Positions 49,735-59,995 of a DNA stretch of 64,000 nucleotides are shown here, one piece after another. The position numbers and the translations under genes were made by a program. A model generated the notes under the pieces. That model had not been told where the DNA came from. It did not search any database and worked only from the letters and a program-made list of their open reading frames with translations. Source of the DNA: JAAZZY01 sp964612505 (GTDB taxonomy: Bacteria > Chlamydiota > Chlamydiia > Chlamydiales > JAAZZY01); NCBI GenBank assembly GCA_964612505.1, contig CAZTEX010000008.1, forward strand, positions 1 through 64,000, read 5' to 3'. The stretch's first letter is position 1. Every line of letters starts with the position of its first letter.

Positions 49735-52382
49735 TTTTTGCCAATCTTTATATCAACAATTAAGGGAACTTTTAATGGAATCACGTTTTCCATTATCTTC
49801 TTTACCTGACAAGAAACTTCTTGAATCTCACTATCTTCGGTCTCAAAAAGAAGCTCATCGTGGATTTGTAAAATCATAAAGCTTTTTTTATTTTCATAAT
49901 CTAAAAAAACTTTAATCTTTGCCATAGCAATTTTAATAATATCGGCATTAGTCCCTTGAAAAGGGGAATTAATGGCGAGTCGCTCAGCGGCTTGCTTTAA
50001 AAGTTTATTTTGACTATTGATTTCTTGCAGAGGCCTTTTTCTTCCAAACAAAGTCTCAGTATACTGCTTCTCTCTAGCAATTTGTTTACAACTCTCAATA
50101 TAATCTAAAACTTTAGGGTATTCTTTAAAATAAGCATCAATAAATTCTTTTGCTTGAGAGAGGCTAATTTTAAGTTGTTTAGAAAGTCCAAAAGCCTGCT
50201 GCCCATAAAGAATACCAAAATTGACAGCTTTAGCTAATTGACGCTGCTCAGACGTTACCTCTTGTAAAGGGAGCTTAAACATTTTAGCTGCCGTAGATCT
50301 ATGGATATCTCCTTGGGATAAGAAAGTTTCAATCAGCTGGGGATCTTGGCTATAATGGGCTAAAAGACGCAGCTCAATTTGAGAATAGTCTGCAGATAAA
50401 AAAGACCAACCTTCTTTTTGAGGTTTAAAAGCTTTGCGTATTTCTCTACCTTGCTTCGTTTTAACAGGGATGTTTTGTAAGTTCGGGTTTTGGCAAGAGA
50501 GTCTTCCTGTTGCAGTGATGGTTTGGTTAAAACTACAATGAATACGATGAGTTTTTTCAAGAACCTCGTTAGTTAAAGAGTCAGCGTAAGTTGAGCGCAA
50601 TTTTTCGAGCATTCGATATTCAGTAATTTTTTCTACAATGGGATGCAAGTGAACAATCTCTTCTAAAGCTTCAGCACTTGTAGAATAACCTGTTTTATTT
50701 TTTTTAGTAGCTGAGATCTTTAATTTTTCAAAGAGTACTTCACCGAGTTGTTTAGGAGATTTTAGATTAAAGGGACCATCAGCTAAAAAGTAAACTTCTT
50801 CTTCAATTTGATTTAATTGCTGGCTTAGCAATTGTTTTAATTGGTGCAGCTCTTCAACATCGACATAAATTCCATGGCGTTCCATGCTAAGTAAAACAGG
50901 AACTAACGGGATCTCAATTTTTTGATAAACATCCAGCAGGTTTTCAGCGATTACTTTTGGTTTCAGAAACTTTTGGAGTTTCATAGTCATTAAAACATCT
51001 TCACCGCAATATCTAGCAACTTCAGCGATTTCGACATCATTCATGCTCAGTTGATTTTTGCCAGTGCCAATTAAACTTTTGATAGAGATTTTTTGGTACT
51101 TGAAATGTTCAAGCGAAAGATCATCCAAAGAGTGTTGGCGAATGTGGGGCGTTAAAAGATATGAAAGTAAAATAGTATCATCACAAATATTTTTTACATG
51201 GATCCCTAAATTCAATAAAATATGAAGATCATATTTGACATGATGACCAAAGAAGCCAATATGTGAGTTTTCAAAGAGTGGCTTTAGTTTTTTAATGAGG
51301 AGTTCTTTAGAAAGAGAGTCATTAAACGGAATATACCAAATCTTGTCTTCTTGATAGCCAATCCCTAAACCAACGATCTCTGCTGTCATTGGATTAAGTC
51401 CTGTTGTTTCTGTATCAAAACAAATCTCTTTTTGCTTTGACAGCTCCTCAATCAAATTGTCTAGTGCGATAGCATCTGAAATAATAGGGATTTGAAGAGA
51501 GGGAACTTGGTTTTGCACGGGTTTAACTTCTAATTGAAATTCGCTGATAAGCGACTTGAAATGCATATCTTCAAAGAAGACGGTCATTTTATCTTTAGAA
51601 GGATCTCTCAGTTTATAAAAATCGATCTTTTGAGGAAATTCAACATCAATATCTAATGCGACAAGTTGACGACTGATATGGAGTTGCTCTAAATGTTCTA
51701 CAAAGATCTCTTTTTTCTTTTCATTGAGATATTTTTCAGGGTGGGCAATGAGTTCTTCGAGTGTTTTGGCTTGCTCAAGTAAAGTTTGGGCCGTTTTGGG
51801 ACCAAAACCTTTAACGCCAGGGACGTTATCTGAGCTATCACCAACTAAAGCTAGATAGTCTCCAATTTGAGAAGGCCAAACTCCAAAATGCTCTTTCACC
51901 TCATTGGATCTATAGATCAGATTGTCTTTATTTGTATTTACGATGCAAATCTTATCTCCAACGAGCTGGAAGAGATCTTTATCGCTGCTGCAAATATAAG
52001 CCTCATGCTGGTTTTGCGCGGCCCAAAGAGCGATCGCCGCCATCACATCATCGGCTTCAACCCCTGGGATACGAAGCCGGGGAATATTAGCAATTTCACA
52101 AAATTCGTAAGCCCACTCTAATTGATGAGGCAAATCTTCAGGAGGGTGTAAACGGTTGGATTTATATTCCGGATAAATGGCGGTGCGTTTTTTAGTATTA
52201 TTGGGTCCATCAAAAACAACAACCAAGTGAGTAGGATTAAAATCTTTGATTACTTTTAAGAGAGCTCGAATAAACCCATAAAGGGCATTCGTAGATTCTC
52301 CTGTAGGCTTGCTAAGATTGCGAATAGCGTAATACGATCTAAATAAATATCCTAGAGCATCTAGGATAAAGATTTTTTCCAT
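49719..52382 (-). CDS. polA: DNA polymerase I
   Basis: Three domains: 5'-3' flap nuclease (FILDALGYLFRSYYAIRN, GVEADDVMAA, GDSSDNVPGVKGFGPKTA), a 3'-5' exonuclease that keeps its acidic motif (CFDTETTGLNPM) and therefore may proofread, and the polymerase with ADYSQIELRLLAHYS, KAVNFGILYG and QIHDELLFE. 887 aa is typical. Follows sohB by 6 bp on the minus strand. Confidence 0.97.
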   Translation of the reverse strand: MEKIFILDALGYLFRSYYAIRNLSKPTGESTNALYGFIRALLKVIKDFNPTHLVVVFDGPNNTKKRTAIYPEYKSNRLHPPEDLPHQLEWAYEFCEIANIPRLRIPGVEADDVMAAIALWAAQNQHEAYICSSDKDLFQLVGDKICIVNTNKDNLIYRSNEVKEHFGVWPSQIGDYLALVGDSSDNVPGVKGFGPKTAQTLLEQAKTLEELIAHPEKYLNEKKKEIFVEHLEQLHISRQLVALDIDVEFPQKIDFYKLRDPSKDKMTVFFEDMHFKSLISEFQLEVKPVQNQVPSLQIPIISDAIALDNLIEELSKQKEICFDTETTGLNPMTAEIVGLGIGYQEDKIWYIPFNDSLSKELLIKKLKPLFENSHIGFFGHHVKYDLHILLNLGIHVKNICDDTILLSYLLTPHIRQHSLDDLSLEHFKYQKISIKSLIGTGKNQLSMNDVEIAEVARYCGEDVLMTMKLQKFLKPKVIAENLLDVYQKIEIPLVPVLLSMERHGIYVDVEELHQLKQLLSQQLNQIEEEVYFLADGPFNLKSPKQLGEVLFEKLKISATKKNKTGYSTSAEALEEIVHLHPIVEKITEYRMLEKLRSTYADSLTNEVLEKTHRIHCSFNQTITATGRLSCQNPNLQNIPVKTKQGREIRKAFKPQKEGWSFLSADYSQIELRLLAHYSQDPQLIETFLSQGDIHRSTAAKMFKLPLQEVTSEQRQLAKAVNFGILYGQQAFGLSKQLKISLSQAKEFIDAYFKEYPKVLDYIESCKQIAREKQYTETLFGRKRPLQEINSQNKLLKQAAERLAINSPFQGTNADIIKIAMAKIKVFLDYENKKSFMILQIHDELLFETEDSEIQEVSCQVKKIMENVIPLKVPLIVDIKIGKNWKEC

Positions 52383-52388
52383 AAAGAC

Positions 52389-53432
52389 TTAATTCTCAGA
52401 TGAAAGGTAAAGGTGCATCAGTTGGCTAGTATTTGGACTCATGAAAAATAAAGGATTTTTAAGAAAGCGATCGAGCTTGTTTTTTTCTCCAAGCATTTTA
52501 TTGCTGATATTGAAAAGATCTCTTAAATGCATTTTTGGCAGAAGTTCTACCACTTGATAGTTTTCCACTTCAGCTGCTTTGGCAAGAAGTTCAACGGCTT
52601 GAGGATACTGATATCCCGCTCCATCAATGTATCCATATTCTTCAGCTTGGGTTGAGTAAAAAGCTTTTGCTCCATAAGTATTTTTCAATAAATCGACTGT
52701 CAGTTTAGGTCTTGCTTGTGAAACTGTAGAAACAAATTGCTCATAACTAAAGTTGACGATTCTTTGATATTCTTCACTGCTTGTTGGAGTCCAAGGTTGG
52801 TAAGGATTCATAGCCCCCTTACTTGTCCCTGCAGTGAGAGTTTGGTTTTGTACCCCTACTTTTTCCATTCCTTGAGAGAAGTTAAAAAACATCCAAATGA
52901 CCCCTACAGATCCAATAATACTACTTTCACTTGCATAGACTTTATCTGCGGCGCAAGCAGCATACATCCCACCTGAAGCACACATACCATCTACATAGGC
53001 ATAAACAGGAATTTGATACTGCTGAGCATAACTTTTAATGGCATAATAGATCGACTCAGAATCGGTTGCTGCTCCACCTGGAGTGTTAATGTTGAGTAAA
53101 ATCCCTTTGATAGGATTTGCTTTAAATGGTCCTTGGCGAGATTCTATTAAGACCGAACGGATGTCATCAATCGTTAAACCTTGCGTGCCAATTTGCCCAA
53201 CGATGTTAATCCTAAGAAGCAATGGGCGATGAGCACCAAAAGTATATTTTCTTCCATTTGTATCAGGAATCACGACATCATACATGGAAGAGTCCATGGC
53301 TTTAGCGGATTTATTGGATCCAAATGCAAGCATCACTAAGAAAACCGCAATCACTATTCCAATTACTGCAAAAAACGAGATGCAAAAAGATCGAATCGCT
53401 GAGCTAAAAAGTGATTCCTTAACGAGTTTCAT
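52389..53432 (-). CDS. sohB: Signal peptide peptidase SppA/SohB-like S49 serine protease
   Basis: N-terminal membrane anchor (FFAVIGIVIAVFLVMLAFG) then an S49 protease domain facing the periplasm: LLNINTPGGAATDSE, and the nucleophile region MCASGGMYAACAADKVYA with SSIIGSVGVIW. One protease domain only, as in short SppA and SohB. The frame opens with TTG 53453, but ATG 53432 gives the natural signal anchor start. Order polA-sohB fits Chlamydia. Confidence 0.9.
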   Translation of the reverse strand: MKLVKESLFSSAIRSFCISFFAVIGIVIAVFLVMLAFGSNKSAKAMDSSMYDVVIPDTNGRKYTFGAHRPLLLRINIVGQIGTQGLTIDDIRSVLIESRQGPFKANPIKGILLNINTPGGAATDSESIYYAIKSYAQQYQIPVYAYVDGMCASGGMYAACAADKVYASESSIIGSVGVIWMFFNFSQGMEKVGVQNQTLTAGTSKGAMNPYQPWTPTSSEEYQRIVNFSYEQFVSTVSQARPKLTVDLLKNTYGAKAFYSTQAEEYGYIDGAGYQYPQAVELLAKAAEVENYQVVELLPKMHLRDLFNISNKMLGEKNKLDRFLKNPLFFMSPNTSQLMHLYLSSEN

Positions 53433-53518
53433 ATGACAATCCCAAGTATACAAATAAACTTTGTTAGTGTATCCTAATTATAATAATTTTAATCAATGAA
53501 AATAAATTTTTTACTTTT

Positions 53519-54589
53519 ATGGACTACTTGAGAAATTTGTTGAATCAGAGCCTTGGGATCCTTATTGAGGCAGGCTTTATTATCCTCCTTGTGATTGCTC
53601 TGACAATCGTGGCCAAATACATGGTTCAAAAGATTTATAAACGATCTCAAAAATCTCGTAGTAAGATTTTCAAAGATGATTTCCGTTATCAAATAATGAA
53701 ACCTATCAAGCTGATGATTTGGTTGATAGGGGCTTCTTATTTAATCTACATTTTTATCGTTCGATTGCAGCTAGAAAATGATTTCGAAACCAGCTTCCAG
53801 CAGTTTAGAAATTTAATACTTATTTTAGGCTTTACGTGGCTCTGTTTTGAGATCAAAAGTCAGCTGATGCACACTTGGCCTCAGCGGGCTAGATACTTCG
53901 ATAGAGCACCAGATATGACAAAGATCTTGCTTATAAATAAGCTTATTTCTGTTTCAATAATTATAATAGCGGGATTAATTGTTTTAGATACGTTAGGTGT
54001 GCATATTGGAGCTCTGCTTGCTTTAGGTGGAGTGGGTGGGGTTACTCTAGGCTTTGCAGCAAGAGATGTTTTTGCCAATTTCTTTAGCGGCTTAATGCTT
54101 CATATTACCAAACCTTTTTCTGTAGGAGATTGGGTTCATTCTTTGGATGAAAAAATGGAAGGTAGAGTTGAGCAGATCGGTTTTTATCTCACTAGAATAA
54201 GAGGGATTAACAAAAGGCCTTTTTATGTCCCTAATTCATTATTTTCATCGCAAATCACCGTTAACGCTACCAGAATGACAAATAGGAAAATCAAGCAGAC
54301 AATTGGCCTGCGTTACGAAGACTTTCATTGTATTGAGGCTATTATTGATGATATCCGCCGAATGCTAAAAGACAACCCAAACATTGCCAAGGACCAAGAT
54401 CTGCTTGTAGATTTTGTCGAATATGACCAATCCTCTCTCAATATTTCTGTTGTCACTTTTACAAAAACGACGGCTTTAGAAGAATGGCTGCAGGTGCAGC
54501 AGGATGTATTGATTGCAATTGGTAAAATAATTGAGCGGCATGGGGCCGAAATTGCTTACCCAACTTCCACTTTACATATAAACAATTAA
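53519..54589 (+). CDS. MscS-family mechanosensitive channel
   Basis: About four membrane helices (residues ~14-32, 60-80, 97-112, 138-165), then the pore-lining helix and beta domain: GALLALGGVGGVTLGFAARD, FANFFSGLMLHITKPFSVGD, then RGINKRPFYVPNSLFSSQ. The C-terminal domain is as in small-conductance channels that release solutes under osmotic shock. 356 aa. It is divergent from sohB across 86 bp and starts a plus-strand run with dedA and pgsA. Confidence 0.93.
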   Translation: MDYLRNLLNQSLGILIEAGFIILLVIALTIVAKYMVQKIYKRSQKSRSKIFKDDFRYQIMKPIKLMIWLIGASYLIYIFIVRLQLENDFETSFQQFRNLILILGFTWLCFEIKSQLMHTWPQRARYFDRAPDMTKILLINKLISVSIIIIAGLIVLDTLGVHIGALLALGGVGGVTLGFAARDVFANFFSGLMLHITKPFSVGDWVHSLDEKMEGRVEQIGFYLTRIRGINKRPFYVPNSLFSSQITVNATRMTNRKIKQTIGLRYEDFHCIEAIIDDIRRMLKDNPNIAKDQDLLVDFVEYDQSSLNISVVTFTKTTALEEWLQVQQDVLIAIGKIIERHGAEIAYPTSTLHINN

Positions 54590-54666
54590 ACAATAAATAA
54601 TCTAAATGAACAAATATAGCTCTAAAGGCTATAATTGCTGGAATTCTATTAATTTTAAATACTTAA

Positions 54667-55296
54667 ATGATGAACTCACTGATAGACTTGTTAACCCAGA
54701 ATGCCGAATATGCCCATTGGGTTTTCTTTTTTTTACTTATGTTAGCGGGTCTCAACTTTCCAATCAGCGAAGATTTGGTTGTTTTATCAGGGGCAGTTAT
54801 TGCAGCAACAGTTTCGCCTCAAAATACTTATAAAATTTTTATTTTCATTTTTCTTGGCTGTTACTTGTCTGACTGGGTGGCTTATTGGATCGGTAGAGCG
54901 CTCACTCCTTGGATGAAGAAAAGGAAATGGCTCTCTAAAATGATCGATAATCGGCGCATAGACAAAGTCTCTAAGTTCTATGAAAAGTATGGGGTGTTAA
55001 CCCTTCTTTTTGGTCGTTTTATACCTTTTGGGGTGAGAAATTTCTTGTTTATGACAGCAGGCATTGGAAAAATGAATTTTTTAAAATTTATTTTTATCGA
55101 TGGTATTGCTTGTTTACTATCTAATACTATTTGGTTTACGTTAGCGTACTCCCTAGCTGAAAACTATGATGTTGTGCTAGCGTACATGAAAAATACCAAT
55201 ATAGTTATTTTTGCAATTTTTATAGTTTTTGTTATAGGATTCATTAGTTTTAAATTATATAAGCGAGTTAAAAGCTCGAAGAAAATTATCCCTTAA
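54667..55296 (+). CDS. DedA-family membrane protein
   Basis: 209 residues, about five membrane segments. Family signatures: NFPISEDLVVLSGAVIAATV, a YWIGRALTP segment, FGRFIPFGVRNFLFMTAGIG. DedA proteins help keep proton-motive force and flip undecaprenyl-phosphate or phosphatidylethanolamine. The stop overlaps the pgsA start by 1 bp, so lipid-related function is supported by context. Confidence 0.92.
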   Translation: MMNSLIDLLTQNAEYAHWVFFFLLMLAGLNFPISEDLVVLSGAVIAATVSPQNTYKIFIFIFLGCYLSDWVAYWIGRALTPWMKKRKWLSKMIDNRRIDKVSKFYEKYGVLTLLFGRFIPFGVRNFLFMTAGIGKMNFLKFIFIDGIACLLSNTIWFTLAYSLAENYDVVLAYMKNTNIVIFAIFIVFVIGFISFKLYKRVKSSKKIIP

Positions 55297-55802
55297 TGAT
55301 CAATTTATCGAATGCGCTAACTCTTCTTAGACTTCCTGCTGCTTTTATCTTTATTATTGATAGCGTTGCCGTCCGGTTATTAGCGATTGCTTTGGCCATT
55401 TTGAGCGATGTCCTTGATGGCTACTTTGCCAGAAAACATAAAACAGTTAGCCAACTAGGGGCTATTTTAGACCCTATTATGGATAAGTTCTTTGTGTTTT
55501 TTTCACTTGGAATTTTAGTTGCAACCAACCATATGCCCTTGTGGGGCATGGCCTGCATGTTGGCTCGAGATGTCTGCTTAATAGCGTTTGGCCTCTATCT
55601 CACGGCGACAAGAAGCTGGGATAAACTGGAGTTTAAATCCATTGTTTGGGGAAAGGTTACAACCTCCGCCCAATTTATGGTGCTGATTTTAGTTGTTTCT
55701 GGGATCTTTTTACCTTGGTATGTTTATGTACTCTTCATCCCATTAGGGGGGATGACAGTTATTTCTTTATATCGGGGATTTAAGAAAACCTCAAAACCCT
55801 AA
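55296..55802 (+). CDS. pgsA: CDP-alcohol phosphatidyltransferase (phosphatidylglycerophosphate synthase)
   Basis: Integral membrane enzyme that makes phosphatidylglycerophosphate from CDP-diacylglycerol. The family motif DG-x2-AR-x8-G-x3-D-x3-D is complete in SDVLDGYFARKHKTVSQLGA followed by ILDPIMDKF. Several membrane helices. 168 aa is slightly short but usual in Chlamydiae. Directly coupled to dedA. Confidence 0.9.
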   Translation: MINLSNALTLLRLPAAFIFIIDSVAVRLLAIALAILSDVLDGYFARKHKTVSQLGAILDPIMDKFFVFFSLGILVATNHMPLWGMACMLARDVCLIAFGLYLTATRSWDKLEFKSIVWGKVTTSAQFMVLILVVSGIFLPWYVYVLFIPLGGMTVISLYRGFKKTSKP

Positions 55803-55803
55803 A

Positions 55804-57555
55804 TTACATCCGCTGGGCGGTTTTTAAGCCAAGAATTGAAAATCCAATTTCAAATGTTCTCTTAACAAGATCGCATAAAAGAAGTCTTGAATCTTCAAAC
55901 TCAGAATTAAGGACTGGGCAGTCTCTAAAAAAGGCATGAAACCTTTCTGCTAATTGATAGAGGAAGTCGCAAATTCTATTAGGTAATAAGGACTCAGCCA
56001 CATTTTCTAAAATTTCTCTTAGTTGTAGAATAAATAAAGCCAGTTCAATTTCAGTCGCTTCATGAATCACTATCTTGGCGCAATTGAAAGATTGTAATTT
56101 AAATTGTGCTTTGGACTGAATGCTACAAATGCGAACATAAGCATAAAGCAAGAATGCAGCTGTATTTCCTTCAAATTGAAGCATCTTTTCATAACTAAAA
56201 GAATAATCTTTTGTTCGCAGGCTTGAAAGATCTGCATATTTTATGGCATTGATGCCTAGCGTTTGAGCTGTCGATAGAAGGTCATTTACATCACTGGCTC
56301 GCTCTTTTAAAATGTTTTCAGCTTTTTCAACGGCTTTATAAAGAAGATCAACCAGCTTTTCAGAGTCGCCGCTTCGTGTTTTAAACTTTTTACCATCGGG
56401 TCCTAAAACAAGTCCAAAAGGGGCATGGTTCACTTCCACTTTCTGAGGATCATAAAATCCAGCAAGCTCAGCAGCTTTGAAAACCATTTGGAAGTGTAAG
56501 CTTTGTCCATTATCAACAACATAAATAATGCGGTCTGCTTTTTCTATTTCAATTCGCTGATAAAGTGCGGCTAGATCTGTTGTTGCATAATTATATCCGC
56601 CATCTGATTTTTGGATAATTAAAGGGAGGGTGGTTCCTTCTTGAGAGATAAATTCATTCATAAAGATGCACTGAGCACCTTCTGAAAATTGGAGTATTTT
56701 TTTAGAAGCAAACAGATCCAACATTTTAGGGAGAAGGGGATTATAAAAAGATTCACCCCGCTCAGTAATTTTTACATCTAGTAGATCATAAATTTTTTGA
56801 TAGCCTATCCGAGATATTTCACAGATCTTCTTCCAAGCGCGGATGGCATCTGGATGATGTGCTTGTAGCTCTACTACTTGCTTTTGAGAAGCTTTTTTAA
56901 AGTTTTCATCCGAATCAAAAAGTTTTCTACTTTCTTTATACCATTGAGCTAAATGAAAAAGATCGGTCTTCTCAGATCCTTCTAAAACATGAGGATGATG
57001 AGACTTTAAAAAGTGAATTAACATCCCAAAAGGAGTTCCCCAATCACCAATATGATTAAGGCGCAAAACCTGATGTCCTAAAAATTCAAACAAGCGAGCT
57101 AAACAATCCCCAATAATAGTAGAACGCAAATGGCCTACATGAAGCTCTTTAGCTGTATTGGGTGAAGAAAATTCAACAATGACTTTTTTGGGAGCTTTAG
57201 TGGGTTGGATTCCCAATCTTGGATCTAGGATAATTTTTTGAAGTGCATTTTCTAAGTAGGACTTTTTGATAGTAATATTAATAAATCCAGGTCCGGCTAC
57301 TTGGCAAGATTCGATGAGGTCAGAAGGAGGAACTAAGATTTTAGCAGCGATATTTTTAGGGTTATCATTGACAAGTTTTGTGAGCTTTAAAGCGCTATTG
57401 CACTGATAGTGTCCAAGATGAGTTTGTTTAGAATGTGTGATTTCTAAAACATTGCGAAGCTCTTGTTCCGTGAGCTGAGGATAGACGGCTTTGATTTGTG
57501 TTTTAAAGATTTGTGACAGCTGCGATGAAAGTAGCTCTGTGTTAGACCAAGACAT
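55804..57555 (-). CDS. argS: Arginyl-tRNA synthetase
   Basis: Class I synthetase charging tRNA-Arg. The N-terminal Add1 domain is followed by the HIGH motif as FSSPNTAKELHVGHLRSTII, a GKKFKTRSGD segment in the KMSKS position, and a C-terminal DALR anticodon domain ending in GLKTAQRM. I choose ATG 57555, where the family sequence begins (MSWSNTELLS); an upstream start at 57594 is possible but lies inside the dehydrogenase gene. Overlap with that gene is 14 bp. Confidence 0.96.
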   Translation of the reverse strand: MSWSNTELLSSQLSQIFKTQIKAVYPQLTEQELRNVLEITHSKQTHLGHYQCNSALKLTKLVNDNPKNIAAKILVPPSDLIESCQVAGPGFINITIKKSYLENALQKIILDPRLGIQPTKAPKKVIVEFSSPNTAKELHVGHLRSTIIGDCLARLFEFLGHQVLRLNHIGDWGTPFGMLIHFLKSHHPHVLEGSEKTDLFHLAQWYKESRKLFDSDENFKKASQKQVVELQAHHPDAIRAWKKICEISRIGYQKIYDLLDVKITERGESFYNPLLPKMLDLFASKKILQFSEGAQCIFMNEFISQEGTTLPLIIQKSDGGYNYATTDLAALYQRIEIEKADRIIYVVDNGQSLHFQMVFKAAELAGFYDPQKVEVNHAPFGLVLGPDGKKFKTRSGDSEKLVDLLYKAVEKAENILKERASDVNDLLSTAQTLGINAIKYADLSSLRTKDYSFSYEKMLQFEGNTAAFLLYAYVRICSIQSKAQFKLQSFNCAKIVIHEATEIELALFILQLREILENVAESLLPNRICDFLYQLAERFHAFFRDCPVLNSEFEDSRLLLCDLVKRTFEIGFSILGLKTAQRM

Positions 57556-58627
57556 TCTTTCTTTCTTTTTCCTCGGCAATAAGTTTTTGTGCAAGTTGAT
57601 CGGCTGTGGCTGAAGTGCAAGCTTGTAAGCTTTCTGCTAATTGATAAACTTCAAGAAGACGATCAGAAATTTGCTCAGTCTTAAACAAAACTTTTTGAGC
57701 ATGAGTATCACGAGGATCAATGGCAGAAGCAACATCGATGACGCCACCTGCATTCACAACATAATCTGGTGCGTAAAGAATATTTCTATCTGCTAAAGCT
57801 TTGCCATCTGCGGCAGTCAGTAATTGATTATTAGCAGCTCCAACAACTGCTCGGCAACGCAGCTTGGGAATGGTGTTGGAATTGAGAATGCCACCTAAGG
57901 CGCAAGGAACAAAAATGTCACACTCAAAATCATATACTTTTGATGGGTCTACAATTTGGGCTCCAAAATCATGGGCTACTTGTTGCACTAACTTTGTGTT
58001 GAGCTCTGAAATAAAGAGGTCCGCTCCGGCCCAAAACAATGCTTCGAGTAATTTGCGACCCACTCCACCGATACCTTGTATAAGAATTTTTTTTCCTACC
58101 AGAGAAGGGGTTCCCCACAAGTATTGAGAGGTTGCTTTAATACCGATAAAAACACCGTGAGCTGTAAAGCGAGCTGGATCACCAGTCCCTTTTTCACCCG
58201 GAAGTCCTAAAATATGTTGAGTGGTTTCATTCATTGTAGAGACATCGCTTAGGGAGCAGTTCATATCTTCAGCACCAATATAGCGTCCACCTAAATAATT
58301 GATGGCCTCCCCTAAAGAATGAAGGAGTGCCGCAGGTTTTGGAAGGGTAGGGTTTAAAATGACAGTACTTTTTCCACCACCGACTTTTAGTCCTGCAAGA
58401 ACAGATTTATAAGTCATCCCTTCGGCCAATCGCAGAACGTCTGTGAGAGCTTCTTCTCTACTAGAGTAAGGTAAAAAGCGAATGCCTCCTAAAGAGGGGC
58501 CAAAGGTGGTGTCGTGTACAGCAATAAAAGCATGAAGGCCGCAAGCAGAGTTCTTAACTTCAACCACTTCTTCAAAACCAGGGATCTCTAATTTTTTTAT
58601 GTGTAAACTCATGTTTTTAGTCTCCAT
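57542..58627 (-). CDS. ldh: Leucine dehydrogenase (Glu/Leu/Phe/Val dehydrogenase family)
   Basis: NAD-dependent oxidative deamination of branched-chain amino acids. Family marks: GPSLGGIRFLPYSSREEALT, GMTYKSVLAGLKVGGGKSTV with the catalytic lysine, and Rossmann GIGGVGRKLLEALFWAGADL. C-terminal part YAPDYVVNAGGVIDVA. 361 aa fits leucine dehydrogenase better than glutamate dehydrogenase (~440). It is first in a two-gene order with argS and overlaps it. Confidence 0.92.
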   Translation of the reverse strand: METKNMSLHIKKLEIPGFEEVVEVKNSACGLHAFIAVHDTTFGPSLGGIRFLPYSSREEALTDVLRLAEGMTYKSVLAGLKVGGGKSTVILNPTLPKPAALLHSLGEAINYLGGRYIGAEDMNCSLSDVSTMNETTQHILGLPGEKGTGDPARFTAHGVFIGIKATSQYLWGTPSLVGKKILIQGIGGVGRKLLEALFWAGADLFISELNTKLVQQVAHDFGAQIVDPSKVYDFECDIFVPCALGGILNSNTIPKLRCRAVVGAANNQLLTAADGKALADRNILYAPDYVVNAGGVIDVASAIDPRDTHAQKVLFKTEQISDRLLEVYQLAESLQACTSATADQLAQKLIAEEKERKNVLV

Positions 58628-58817
58628 AGATGCTAAAAATAAATCAACCTTCGACTACTCCAAAAAGTAGTTTGATCAGTCAAAATATTAAAATAAAATC
58701 ACTTCCATAATAATATTTTTATAGAATTTAGTAAAGTTATAAGTGTTTGCTCTTGAAGTAAAATCAAGCGGTGGGTTATCTTAAATCATATTTTTTTAAT
58801 TTTAACTGACTAGGACA

Positions 58818-59552
58818 ATGACTGAGGTACTCATGCCAGATAAAGCTCTCTTGGATCCTTTAAAGCAAGATTTTTTATCTTATTTAAAGCCCAAACGTAA
58901 GCCAGACCTAATTACAAGTTATTTGCATTATGTTGCTTTGAGAGATAAAATTTCTCCAGTTGTTTGCCCAAGATATAAACTTATTTTTAAAAGTTTAGAA
59001 GATAGTATTTCCACCTTGGAGAAAGAAGGGCGTATCTGGAGAGAAACCCGTATTCATGTGGGACTTGAAAGTGCTGTTGTCAACGAGCAAACTAAAAAAA
59101 TATATATATGCCCTTTTTCAGGTAAAGTTTTTGCTGATAATACCCATCCAAATCCCCAAGATGCCATCTATGATTGGGTTGCCAGATGCCCTCAAAACAC
59201 CGAAAGAAAAGATGGTCTTGTAGTCAAAAGATTTTTTGTTTCTGAAGATCCAGAAATCATTAAAACGTATATCGATCAATCAAATGTACCTGTTGTAAAA
59301 GTTGTATTCTCTTCCGCGTTAACAGGAGCTCTTTATCAAAATAAAGAAACTATTTTAAAAGAGTTCAAAAAAGATTATGTGAAGCCTTTTCCTTTAGATG
59401 AAATTCAAAATCAAAATAGATTTGAAATTGAAAGTGGATTGCTTCAATATATTCAAGAGCAGCTTGCTGAAGACCGAGTCTCTGAATTTATCGAAAGCTT
59501 ATCTCAGTATGAAGAGTTTACCCCTTATATTGAGAAGTGGCTTGAAGGATAA
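58818..59552 (+). CDS. Conserved chlamydial protein (DUF2709-like)
   Basis: 244 residues without membrane segments. Distinctive parts are SPVVCPRYKLIFKSL, KKIYICPFSGKVFADNTHPN and YDWVARCPQNTE; the Cys-Pro pairs suggest possible metal binding. I recall this family (DUF2709) as found mainly in Chlamydiae, next to tsaE and dnaQ as here. Its stop overlaps the tsaE start by 1 bp. Molecular function is unknown. Confidence 0.8.
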   Translation: MTEVLMPDKALLDPLKQDFLSYLKPKRKPDLITSYLHYVALRDKISPVVCPRYKLIFKSLEDSISTLEKEGRIWRETRIHVGLESAVVNEQTKKIYICPFSGKVFADNTHPNPQDAIYDWVARCPQNTERKDGLVVKRFFVSEDPEIIKTYIDQSNVPVVKVVFSSALTGALYQNKETILKEFKKDYVKPFPLDEIQNQNRFEIESGLLQYIQEQLAEDRVSEFIESLSQYEEFTPYIEKWLEG

Positions 59553-59995
59553 TGAAGATAGAGTTTATCGCAAACTCCGCCCAAGAAACCTTTGATTTAG
59601 GTGCCTCTTTAGGCAAAAGATTACATCCAAATAGCCTTGTTGCGCTCCATGGTGATTTAGCAGCAGGTAAAACAACCTTTATCAAAGGAATTGCCTATTC
59701 AATCGGGGGCATAGAGCCCAGTGAAATTAATAGTCCCACGTTTACCTTTTTGAATGTTTACGAGGGCTTGAAGTTTTTTTATCACTTTGATCTGTATCGG
59801 ATGAAAGGGGCTATAGAGTTTTTGCAAATGGGCTTTGATGAATACTTTGAGGCTGGGGGGATTTGTTGTGTGGAATGGGCAGAACGTATCCAGTCAACGT
59901 TGCCTGAAAAAAGAATTGATGTGTACTTGAGCTATCATAATCAAACTGCTCGAAAAATATCTATAGAATCTAAGTATGAAGAAATTAGTTTTTAA
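59552..59995 (+). CDS. tsaE: tRNA threonylcarbamoyladenosine biosynthesis ATPase TsaE
   Basis: ATPase that resets the TsaD-TsaB complex making t6A-37 of tRNA. Walker A in LHGDLAAGKTTFIKGIA, then NSPTFTFLNVYEG, FYHFDLYRM and CVEWAERI. 147 aa is normal. It overlaps DUF2709 by 1 bp and engB by 20 bp. tsaD and tsaB are not in view. Confidence 0.95.
   Translation: MKIEFIANSAQETFDLGASLGKRLHPNSLVALHGDLAAGKTTFIKGIAYSIGGIEPSEINSPTFTFLNVYEGLKFFYHFDLYRMKGAIEFLQMGFDEYFEAGGICCVEWAERIQSTLPEKRIDVYLSYHNQTARKISIESKYEEISF

Noticed and set aside
54606..54833. 75-residue frame starting before the DedA gene
   Set aside because: It lies in another frame over the DedA coding sequence, which has clear family motifs.
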